Shown here in pieces: positions 6,223-11,892 of a DNA stretch of 13,713 nucleotides (the stretch's first letter is position 1; each line of letters opens with the position of its first letter). The DNA comes from Thermoprotei archaeon. Its GTDB lineage: Archaea; Thermoproteota; Thermoprotei_A; Sulfolobales; Fervidicoccaceae. Location: the NCBI GenBank assembly GCA_022759165.1, contig JAEMPT010000033.1, positions 1 through 13,713 of the forward strand. The letters run 5' to 3'. A model generated the notes under the pieces. It did no database searches. It saw only the letters and a list, made by a program, of their open reading frames with translations, and was not told the DNA's origin. A program made the translations under genes and the position numbers.

Positions 6223-7446
6223 ATGGTCCAATGGAAAAAATATGCTCTCATATTAGCGATAGCGACTGGGTTCATCATAGGGGTCGCTGTAGGATTTGGC
6301 TTTGGAAAATCGGCTGGGGTACTCAAGCCGCTCGGTGACTTCTTCATCCGCTTGATGAGGATGATAGTGACACCGTTGGTTATTATAACGATTTCCGCCG
6401 CCGTAGCGCAGATAGCGGATCTAAGGAAACTCGGGAAGCTCGTAATCGGGACATTCGTCATCTTCATTTCACTTTCGATAATTGCCGCTGCCTGGATGCT
6501 CGGACCAGCACTCTACTTCAAGCCTGGCGCAGGAGTCGGATTAACGCCTCCACCTGGGTATAAGCCTCCTACCCCGCCTACTGTCGCCGATATCTTGCTC
6601 AACTTAGTGCCAACTGACTTCGGAAACATACTGAACGTATCGGGGCTTCTCCAAGCGATAGTATTTTCTATTTTGTTCGGTCTAGCAGTCAGCCTACTCG
6701 GAGATAAAGGAAGGCCCATCTCCGAAGCATTACTGAGGCTTTCCGATGTTATGATTAAGTTGACCACTATAATAATGTGGTATGCCCCCATAGGAGTCTT
6801 CGGCTATGCTGCTTGGGTTATAGGAACATATGGTGTAGGTATACTTGTAGCTTACGGAAGGTTGCTTGCCGTAGACTATGCCTTCAGCCTAATCTTCTTC
6901 TTCGTTGCATATACGATAGTTGTATGGTTATCCGGCTTGAACCCTCTAAAATATTGGTACGCTATAATAGAGCCGGCCATCATAGCATTTTCAACCAGGA
7001 GCAGCGCGGTAGCTCTCCCGGTGAACTTGAAGATAGCTAAGGAAAAATTGAACGTTCCAGACTACGTTGCACAGCTTGTGCTCCCCACGGGAGCAACGTG
7101 CCATATGGATGGCACCGCGATGTATCAGGTCCTCTCCACGGTATTCATAGCTCAGGTATTCGGGCTGCCGATATCTCCCGCTCTCTACGGAACGATAATA
7201 GTGGTGGCAGCACTAGCTGCAGTAGCTACGGCCGCTGTGCCTAGCGGAGGCCTCCTGATGCTTGCCATGACTGTAGGGGCCGCTGGGATGCCGCTAGAAG
7301 GTATCGCTTTAATAACACCCATAGATCCTCTATTGGACATGCTTAGAACGATGATCAACGCCGAAGGAGACGTGGCTGTATCAACGTTGATGGCAAGGAT
7401 ACTTGAAGGACCTAAATGGTGGGAGAAAGGGAAGCAGTCGGCCTAA
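6223..7446 (+). CDS. Dicarboxylate/amino acid:cation symporter (GltPh/DAACS family)
   Basis: This 407-residue membrane protein matches the archaeal aspartate/glutamate:Na+ symporters, which import acidic amino acids or dicarboxylates as trimers by an elevator mechanism. Hairpin 1 has STRSSAVALPV (257-267). The TM7 signature reads CHMDGTAMY (293-301) in place of NMDGT. Hairpin 2 has VPSGGLLMLAM (339-349). TM8 reads DPLLDMLRTMINAEGD, whose D368, D372, R375, N379 and D383 match GltPh D390, D394, R397, N401 and D405. R375 predicts an acidic substrate. The odd point is H294 where GltPh has the sodium ligand N310. A proline-rich loop (107-120) lies between early membrane spans. It is a single-gene unit with its own promoter, converging on the methionine operon. 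Confidence 0.92.
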   Translation: MVQWKKYALILAIATGFIIGVAVGFGFGKSAGVLKPLGDFFIRLMRMIVTPLVIITISAAVAQIADLRKLGKLVIGTFVIFISLSIIAAAWMLGPALYFKPGAGVGLTPPPGYKPPTPPTVADILLNLVPTDFGNILNVSGLLQAIVFSILFGLAVSLLGDKGRPISEALLRLSDVMIKLTTIIMWYAPIGVFGYAAWVIGTYGVGILVAYGRLLAVDYAFSLIFFFVAYTIVVWLSGLNPLKYWYAIIEPAIIAFSTRSSAVALPVNLKIAKEKLNVPDYVAQLVLPTGATCHMDGTAMYQVLSTVFIAQVFGLPISPALYGTIIVVAALAAVATAAVPSGGLLMLAMTVGAAGMPLEGIALITPIDPLLDMLRTMINAEGDVAVSTLMARILEGPKWWEKGKQSA

Positions 7447-7490
7447 CGGTTTAAGACCGAAACCATACATATTTTTTAATTTTTCATTTG
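7447..7490 (+). terminator. Likely transcription end of the symporter gene
   Basis: A small hairpin, CGGT (7447-7450) with ACCG (7456-7459), starts right after the stop, followed by a T-rich stretch at about 7471-7490. Archaeal RNA polymerase stops at T-runs, so the T-tract is the main signal. The rest of the convergent gap to 7569 shows nothing else. Confidence 0.5.
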
Positions 7491-7569
7491 GAGAAAAGAA
7501 GCTTAACAAAAAACGTTTTGAAGTATCCCTTCGATGCTTTTAAAATTTCGACCATTCGGTTTTAACAGC

Positions 7570-8595
7570 TCAGGAGCAGTTAACTTCGCTTTTCAGATAT
7601 GTTTTAATTATGCCCTTCTCGTTCAGCTTTTTCCTCACCCTCTCCGTCCCGATCTTTATGGACCTGAGCTTTTCCCTAGCGATCTTCCTTGGCAGTAGCT
7701 TCAGTCCGCAGTCCGGGTTTATATATAGACACTCGGGCTTTACGTAGTTCAGTACCTTCAATATTGCCGCCTCGACTGCTTCGGGCGACTCTACGAATCT
7801 ATTGTGTACGTCTACGACACCGAAGCCAAGCTCAACGTTCAAGCCCCTTATCACTTCCAGATCGCTGAAGCCCCTATTCGCAAATTCCAATGCGAACTGA
7901 GATACCTTGAGCTTATCATAGTACGGCTTTAGTATCCTGTAATCGGAGTAGCATACGTGGAGGCCAACCTTTATATTCAGCCCCCTTACGGCCTCGTTAA
8001 TAGCTTCGACTGCCCACTCCATCTCCTCCGGATGCGTTGTTAGGGCTGGCTCATCCACCTGAACGAAGTTCGCCCCCGCCTCCTCCAGCGCCTTAAGCTC
8101 CCTGTTTATTATCTTAGCTATCTCGAAGGTCGCCTCTTCCTTGCTCTTGTAATAAATTATGTATGACCAGTCAGCGATGGTATATGGACCCGTTATAGGT
8201 ACTTTAACTGCAGGTGATGTTGAGACGGATCTGAGGAACTTGAACTCCTCGACCGTCATCGGGCCCCTCCATTTCAATGGACCCACTATTCCCGGCTTTC
8301 TGAAGTAGTTGTTTCCCCAGACCCTAACTTTTCCGAAGAACTTGAAGCCCTCTATCCTCTCTGCGAAGTATTCGACCATCTCCTCCCTCCTCATCTCTCC
8401 GTCGGAGGGTATGTCTACCCCCAGAAGCTCCTGCTCCCTTACAACTGAGGATACAGCATCGTTGTAAGCCTCCTCCATATGAGCCTCATCGATTTTTCCC
8501 TCCGCCCTCGCTCTAATCGCTTCCCTAAGCCACTTCGGCTTGGGATAAGATCCTATGACGGATATGGGTAATATCGGAAGCTCGATCTCTTTCAT
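7570..8595 (-). CDS. metE: Core methionine synthase (MetE C-terminal catalytic domain), 341 aa
   Basis: This is the catalytic half of cobalamin-independent methionine synthase, made as a separate protein. It methylates homocysteine to methionine. The zinc/homocysteine site is complete: H213-x-C215 (GLHVCYS), E237 (FALEFANRG) and C296 (NPDCGLK), matching H641, C643, E665 and C726 of the E. coli enzyme in nearly the same spacing. IGSYPKP (14-20) and QVDEPAL (178-184) are other family marks. The 341-residue length is that of archaeal core enzymes lacking the N-terminal barrel. Such core enzymes do not necessarily use methyl-tetrahydrofolate; some take methyl groups from corrinoid proteins, so the donor is open. 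The gene starts 6 bp after the upstream MetE-N-like gene, with a ribosome binding site over that gene's stop codon, and is the second gene of the operon. Confidence 0.93.
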   Translation of the reverse strand: MKEIELPILPISVIGSYPKPKWLREAIRARAEGKIDEAHMEEAYNDAVSSVVREQELLGVDIPSDGEMRREEMVEYFAERIEGFKFFGKVRVWGNNYFRKPGIVGPLKWRGPMTVEEFKFLRSVSTSPAVKVPITGPYTIADWSYIIYYKSKEEATFEIAKIINRELKALEEAGANFVQVDEPALTTHPEEMEWAVEAINEAVRGLNIKVGLHVCYSDYRILKPYYDKLKVSQFALEFANRGFSDLEVIRGLNVELGFGVVDVHNRFVESPEAVEAAILKVLNYVKPECLYINPDCGLKLLPRKIAREKLRSIKIGTERVRKKLNEKGIIKTYLKSEVNCS

Positions 8596-8600
8596 CCCAT

Positions 8601-8608
8601 CTCACCTC
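8601..8608 (-). promoter_or_regulatory. Strong ribosome binding site overlapping a stop codon
   Basis: On the minus strand GAGGTGAG contains the TGA stop of the MetE-N-like gene and ends 5 nt before the ATG of the core metE gene. This arrangement supports coupled translation and fixes the 8595 start. Confidence 0.7.
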
Positions 8609-9585
8609 TTCTTCGATAATACGGATCTCGACAGTTTCCTGAGCTTTCCCATCGCCCATCTTGGCGGAACGAAGTCCATCGGTGCATTGTTGCCCATGAA
8701 GACCTCGCTGAAACCCAATTCTTCAGCCCTTTCAACCCAACCCCTTAGCTTAGAGCTTCTCTCTGGAATGGGGCTCCTCGAGTTCAATGAACCCAAATAT
8801 ATGCGCGAGGCCCACTTCTCTGAAAGGCTCTTTACGAGGCGCCAGCCAGATGGTGTGAACAGATCTATGCCGAGGATCGAGTTCTCTCTAATAGCATAAG
8901 ACAGATGCTTCGCGTCCACGAGAGAAGCGCTGAAGTAGGTCATTAGAAGGAACCTATTTCCACTGAAAGAGTCGAATATCTCTCCCAAAAGCTTTCCTCC
9001 CTCCTCCTTCAGCTCCTGAGAAATGGCTTTTGAAACGATCGATGGCTCATGTACCTCGAAGCTAGAGAATCCCATGCTTTTTAGCTTCTCCACCAACGGG
9101 ATGAGGAATTTTTTCCCCCAAGCATTGAGAAGCTCCGCATGAGAGGAATAATGAGAATTCTGCGAGAAATGAACTAGCGTCACCGGTCCAGGGATTGGGG
9201 CCTTCAGCTTCGCCCTTCTCTCCTCGGGAAACGCTTTCAGGAACTTCGCATAAGCTTCCAAAGCGTTCCCCTCTATGAAGGATATCTCTTTCTTTACTAT
9301 TGGGGCTCTTACGAAGAAGTTGTTGTCGAAGAATCTGACGAGGCCTCCAGCCTCCGCACCAGACAGAGATGCTACAGGGTTCAATATATCGTCAGCCCAA
9401 AGCATCCCATCGGTGAAGAGCGAGAAGCCTAAGGAGTCGAGGGATCCTACAAGCTTCAGCTCCTTCGCAATGATCTTCTCAAGGAAGGTTCTCTCATCTA
9501 TATCTCCGGATTTTCTTAGCGAGTGCAAATTCGATACAGCCTCATCCCTGGGAAAAGATCCCGAGAACTCTATAGCGAGCTTCAT
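8602..9585 (-). CDS. MetE N-terminal-domain-like protein (zinc-free methionine synthase companion), 327 aa
   Basis: This is a TIM-barrel protein of the MetE/UROD superfamily that lacks the metal site. It has FSGSFPR (7-13), TDGMLWADDILNP (58-70), a PIPGPVTL turn (130-137), FEVHEPS (176-182) and a C-terminal GNNAPMDFVPPRWA (298-311). Where the catalytic protein has HVC it reads TYFSAS (216-221), and no NPDCG motif is present, so it cannot bind the homocysteine-activating zinc itself. In full-length MetE the N-terminal barrel, a degenerate copy of the catalytic one, helps hold the methyl-folate. By position and length this protein probably plays a similar role, in complex with the downstream core MetE. 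GGGAGG (9595-9600) precedes the ATG. The pair is divergent from the MetF-like gene. Confidence 0.82.
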   Translation of the reverse strand: MKLAIEFSGSFPRDEAVSNLHSLRKSGDIDERTFLEKIIAKELKLVGSLDSLGFSLFTDGMLWADDILNPVASLSGAEAGGLVRFFDNNFFVRAPIVKKEISFIEGNALEAYAKFLKAFPEERRAKLKAPIPGPVTLVHFSQNSHYSSHAELLNAWGKKFLIPLVEKLKSMGFSSFEVHEPSIVSKAISQELKEEGGKLLGEIFDSFSGNRFLLMTYFSASLVDAKHLSYAIRENSILGIDLFTPSGWRLVKSLSEKWASRIYLGSLNSRSPIPERSSKLRGWVERAEELGFSEVFMGNNAPMDFVPPRWAMGKLRKLSRSVLSKKR

Positions 9586-9594
9586 TTTACGCGT

Positions 9595-9663
9595 CCTCCC
9601 ATAATAGAAATTTTTATAGTGCTCTCTTAAACAAAAGGGGTTTTTAAGCTATTGATATATTAA
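9595..9663. promoter_or_regulatory. Divergent promoters of the methionine operon and the MetF-like gene
   Basis: For the minus-strand operon, GGGAGG (9595-9600) is the ribosome binding site; TATAAAAA (9611-9618) and CTTAAAAACC (9639-9648) are TATA candidates on that strand, and the second would leave the binding site inside the leader. For the plus-strand gene, GATATATTAA (9654-9663) is centred 24 bp before the ATG at 9682, with no Shine-Dalgarno sequence, which suggests a leaderless mRNA. The 96-bp gap could allow joint control of all three genes. Confidence 0.55.
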
Positions 9664-9681
9664 TTTTTACCACAACTTAAA

Positions 9682-10434
9682 ATGACGCCGATCTTCAGGA
9701 GGAGGGCTAATAGGGTGAAGCTGATAGCTGAGATTTCCTTCGAGCTAGGGAAGGGGAGGAGGAGGCTGGAACAAGCGATGGAATTCCTGAAGCCGGGATC
9801 TCCATATTCTGGAATAGATATCCCGGAATCGCCTCTGGGCAACCCCTCTATTAACTCCGTAGTGGTTGGAAGCATTCTGAAGAGCTCCTTTCCCGAATCA
9901 ATAGTATTCTCTCATCTGAGGCTCATCGATGTGAGCCGGGTTATGTTCCTTTCCCTCCTTTCAGCAGCATCCGAGCTCTCTGGAATAGATGCCCTCTTCC
10001 TCACATTGGGGGAAGGTAAGGAGAGGAGAAGCGCATCGAAAATCTCGACGGAGGAGGCCTTTAAGATAGCTGAGGAGCATGGCCTTGAAGAGAGGCTCGG
10101 AGCTATAATAAGCCTCAGATATAGCCTCAGCGAGATCGAAAAAAGGCTCGGCTCTGGCTTCAAGAAGTTCCTCGTTCTCAGGCTTTCCCAAGACAACATG
10201 GATAAGTTCGCTGAGGTGTCGCGGCTCGCGATGAGGAGAAAAGTTGAGCTCTACCCGTACATCATCGTTAAGACTGAGAAGAATGAAAAGGTCCTCGAGC
10301 AATTGGGCCAGCCTAGCCTAAGTCCATCTGAGCTCCCGAATATGCTGAAGGCGATAGAAAAACAAGCAGATGGAGCTGTCATATCGACGGCTGGCGATTT
10401 GAAATCCTTAAGAGCGATATGGCAGAGCTTTTGA
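9682..10434 (+). CDS. MetF-like (methylenetetrahydrofolate reductase superfamily) barrel protein, divergent
   Basis: This 250-residue protein resembles methylene-tetrahydrofolate reductase in overall pattern. KLIAEISFEL near the start aligns with the MetF strand bearing the catalytic glutamate (E21 here). SHLRLIDVSRVMFLSLLSAA (77-96) aligns with the MetF helix after HLTCRDRN. LFLTLGEGK (105-113) stands where MetF has its LRGD loop, and a closing ADGAVISTAGDL (229-240) fits the last barrel strand. The aspartate of the RGD loop is not conserved, so flavin chemistry is uncertain. Divergence from the two-gene methionine synthase suggests it supplies or handles the methyl-pterin donor. The sequence match is weak, so the family assignment is an inference; a degenerate, non-catalytic barrel is the main alternative. 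Confidence 0.55.
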   Translation: MTPIFRRRANRVKLIAEISFELGKGRRRLEQAMEFLKPGSPYSGIDIPESPLGNPSINSVVVGSILKSSFPESIVFSHLRLIDVSRVMFLSLLSAASELSGIDALFLTLGEGKERRSASKISTEEAFKIAEEHGLEERLGAIISLRYSLSEIEKRLGSGFKKFLVLRLSQDNMDKFAEVSRLAMRRKVELYPYIIVKTEKNEKVLEQLGQPSLSPSELPNMLKAIEKQADGAVISTAGDLKSLRAIWQSF

Positions 10435-10497
10435 AGTTTCGAGGAGTTTTCCAGGAATTCGCTTTGAGACGATAGTATCGAAGGGAAAATATTTGAA

Positions 10498-10536
10498 AGA
10501 TATAAATAATAGTTCTTCCATAAAGAGCAATAGGTG
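10498..10536 (+). promoter_or_regulatory. Ferredoxin promoter and ribosome binding site
   Basis: GATATAAATAAT (10498-10509) is a clear TATA box, placing transcription start near 10528. AGGTG (10532-10536) lies 6 nt before ATG 10543 and supports that start rather than the GTG at 10534, which is itself part of the binding site. Confidence 0.6.
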
Positions 10537-10542
10537 CTTCTC

Positions 10543-10785
10543 ATGGCCAAGGTGAAAGTTACAGTCGACAGAGATCAATGCATAGGATGCGGGGTCGCAC
10601 CTACAGTTTGCCCACAGGTATTCGTATTGGGGAGCGATAACGGCAAGAACAGGGTAGTCGATAAGTTCTCGACCAATCTGACAGAATCTATTTCAGAGGG
10701 CGAGCTGCCCGAGGATCTATATGAGTGCGCCGCGCAGGCCGCGAGCTCCTGCCCCGTTTCAGCCATAAGAGTTCAGAAGCTCTAA
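10543..10785 (+). CDS. Small single-cluster ferredoxin with an altered cysteine motif
   Basis: This is an 80-residue electron carrier of the archaeal one-cluster type. It aligns along its length with the Pyrococcus-type ferredoxin: an N-terminal VTVDRDQCIG, a CPQVF turn, and a C-terminal YECAAQAASSCPVSAI. Cysteines are C13, C16, C23, C62 and C70. By alignment C13, C16 and C70 are three cluster ligands, C16 standing where Pyrococcus has D14. The remaining ligand position (Pyrococcus C17) is A19, while C23 and C62 match the extra disulfide pair. So either C23 becomes a ligand or the cluster is [3Fe-4S]-like. An insert of about 13 residues (45-57) lies before the second half. The start is chosen by AGGTG 6 nt upstream. 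It is a monocistronic gene, and no partner oxidoreductase is adjacent. Confidence 0.88.
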   Translation: MAKVKVTVDRDQCIGCGVAPTVCPQVFVLGSDNGKNRVVDKFSTNLTESISEGELPEDLYECAAQAASSCPVSAIRVQKL

Positions 10786-10796
10786 ATATTTCATAA

Positions 10797-10808
10797 AAGG
10801 GCTTTTTT
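10797..10808 (+). terminator. T-run after the ferredoxin gene
   Basis: A short G-rich bit followed by six T (about 10802-10807) lies about 15 bp after the ferredoxin stop, in keeping with archaeal termination at T-runs. From here to about 10930 no gene or structured element was seen. Confidence 0.45.
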
Positions 10809-10943
10809 ACCTATCAAGCGGTCATAATTCTAATTCTTAGCTCAAAAACCTGATGCTCTTTTCCTAATAGAGATTAAAGCTATTCCAGAGAGATCTTCAT
10901 TTAAGTGCTTACGAGAATGTAGAAGGTTTCAAAAAAGCTTCTT

Positions 10944-11018
10944 AAAAAGTAGGGCGGTAGCCCACGCACCTCCCGCGGGCTACCTGGCTGCCCTACCCCG
11001 CTATTTTTCCCCGCCGTC
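10944..11018 (-). ncRNA. Candidate structured small RNA with a Shine-Dalgarno-like apical loop
   Basis: This GC-rich island lies in an AT-rich gap between convergent genes. On the minus strand GTAGGGC (10996-10990) pairs with GCCCTAC (10955-10949); after a 5-base bulge, GGTAGCCC (10984-10977) pairs with GGGCTACC (10963-10956). The stem extends by G-T, C-G and G-C pairs, closing a seven-base loop GGAGGTG (10973-10967). The G-U wobble forms only on this strand; the other strand would have an A-C mismatch. A TATA box 25 bp upstream predicts a start at the G at 11018, and a T-run follows the hairpin at 10948-10944, with a further six T at about 10937-10932. The loop is exactly complementary to the CACCUCC near the 3' end of archaeal 16S rRNA. 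It is not a tRNA, 5S, SRP RNA or C/D box RNA. The function is unknown. Confidence 0.6.
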
Positions 11019-11038
11019 AAAAAATATAGGGCCAGGGA

Positions 11039-11053
11039 TTTTTATACTTTATT
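11039..11053 (-). promoter_or_regulatory. BRE/TATA promoter of the candidate small RNA
   Basis: Read on the minus strand, AATAAAG (11053-11047) is followed by TATAAAAA (11046-11039), one of the best TATA boxes in the window. It overlaps the stop codon of the PqqD-like gene, and no ORF begins on this strand downstream of it, so it most plausibly drives the structured RNA. Confidence 0.6.
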
Positions 11054-11333
11054 CAAGATTTTCAGCTACTAGCTTGTTCTCGAGAAGCTTAAGCATTATG
11101 ATGGCGATCGGTTCTTGAAGCTCATCTTCGGGCATGTTTAGCTCAGCGCTGGCCTGCTTCACTATTTCCTCCACGGTCTTTGTTCCATCGGCAAGCTTCC
11201 AAACGTAGTAAACCGCTGCAGAGAGCTCATATGTCGTATTAGATTCATCAACAACGTAGAAGTTCTCGTTGTCCGTGCCCGCTTCTTCTCCCTTCCTCAG
11301 AAATCTCTTCTGCTTCACATCGGGATAGCTCAT
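11049..11333 (-). CDS. PqqD-like (RRE-fold) small protein, 94 aa
   Basis: This small protein has the PqqD / RiPP-recognition-element pattern: a beta-rich N-terminal half (NFYVVDESNTTYELSAA, 24-40), the helix VYYVWKLADGTKTVEEIV (41-58) with the typical W-x-L-x-DG-x-x-TV-x-EI motif, and a C-terminal LLENKLV helix. PqqD proteins bind leader peptides for modification enzymes. However, no radical SAM enzyme, precursor peptide or protease is in view, and here it follows ssb. Its ATG lies 7 bp after the ssb stop, and GGTGA overlapping that stop is the ribosome binding site, so the two genes form an operon. The role is unknown; it may be an adaptor that uses the winged-helix fold to bind a protein or peptide. 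Confidence 0.75.
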   Translation of the reverse strand: MSYPDVKQKRFLRKGEEAGTDNENFYVVDESNTTYELSAAVYYVWKLADGTKTVEEIVKQASAELNMPEDELQEPIAIIMLKLLENKLVAENLE

Positions 11334-11340
11334 TAAGGGT

Positions 11341-11802
11341 TCACCATTCTCTTCTCCTGAAGCCGCCGCCCTGTCTGTAGTCCCTTCTTCCTCCTCTCCT
11401 CTCGAATCCGCCCCTCCTCTCTTCCTCTGGGGCAGTTGGCTCCGACTCTGGAACCTGCTCCTTAGCCGGTACTTCGTTATCGTCTATCTGCGTTACCTCT
11501 GAGCTCGACCCGACGTTCAGCTGGACCTTTCCTCTGTAAGCTGTAGTCCAAGCACCGCTTACCTTCACCGCCTGTCCTTCCTCGACGGTCCCAGCCTTCT
11601 CTCCCCAAAGAGTCATCTTCACTCTTCCCGTTTCGTCTCCTATCACTGCCTCGCTTATGGTTCTAGTTCCCTTCTTAGTCTCTATGGTTTTGGGCTCGTT
11701 TGCTTCAAGAACCCTTCCCTTTACGGTTATGGAGCTCTCACCTTGTTTAAGCTCCATAACTTTTTTTGTTACATTTTGTTCAGATTCGTTTTCTTTACTC
11801 AA
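11341..11802 (-). CDS. ssb: Single-stranded DNA-binding protein, Sulfolobus SSB type
   Basis: This protein coats single-stranded DNA during replication and repair. Residues 15-107 form one OB fold closely like Sulfolobus SSB: VKGRVLEA (28-35), RTISEAVIGDETGRVKMTLWG (47-67) and AWTTAYRGKVQLNVG (84-98). The three DNA-stacking aromatics match: W66, W85 and Y89, the last being Phe in Sulfolobus. An acidic, proline-rich linker (about 108-128) leads to a Gly/Arg-rich tail (129-153), as in the 148-residue Sulfolobus protein, though it ends in REW rather than an acidic run. The start is TTG at 11802, supported by GGAAGGT (11816-11810) 7 nt upstream; an overlapping ATG at 11809 stops after four codons. 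A TATA-like AATTTATAG lies near 11840. It is the first gene of an operon with the PqqD-like gene. Confidence 0.93.
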   Translation of the reverse strand: MSKENESEQNVTKKVMELKQGESSITVKGRVLEANEPKTIETKKGTRTISEAVIGDETGRVKMTLWGEKAGTVEEGQAVKVSGAWTTAYRGKVQLNVGSSSEVTQIDDNEVPAKEQVPESEPTAPEEERRGGFERRGGRRDYRQGGGFRRREW

Positions 11803-11892
11803 AATTCATACCTTCCGTTTATGTTGTAGCGATGTTATCTATAAATTTACGGAGTAATAAGCCTTTTGCTATATTAAAGTGAAACTCCTTCT

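Noticed and set aside
10534..10542. GTG start of the ferredoxin gene.
   Set aside because: This GTG is part of the AGGTG ribosome binding site for the ATG at 10543, and the ATG gives the usual N-terminus.
10949..10996. The GC-rich hairpin as a simple terminator of the convergent ferredoxin or PqqD-like gene.
   Set aside because: Archaeal termination relies on T-runs, and the ferredoxin gene already has one at about 10802. The element has its own upstream TATA box and a specific loop, so an RNA gene explains it better, although termination is not fully excluded.
10949..11005. A tRNA or the 5' half of a split tRNA in the GC-rich island (minus strand GGGC-AGCCAGGTA-GCCC mimics a D-arm with U8, A14, G15, G18-G19 and A21 in place).
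   Set aside because: No T-arm, no 3' acceptor strand complementary to the 5' strand, and no U33 at the expected place. The same bases form a much stronger long hairpin.
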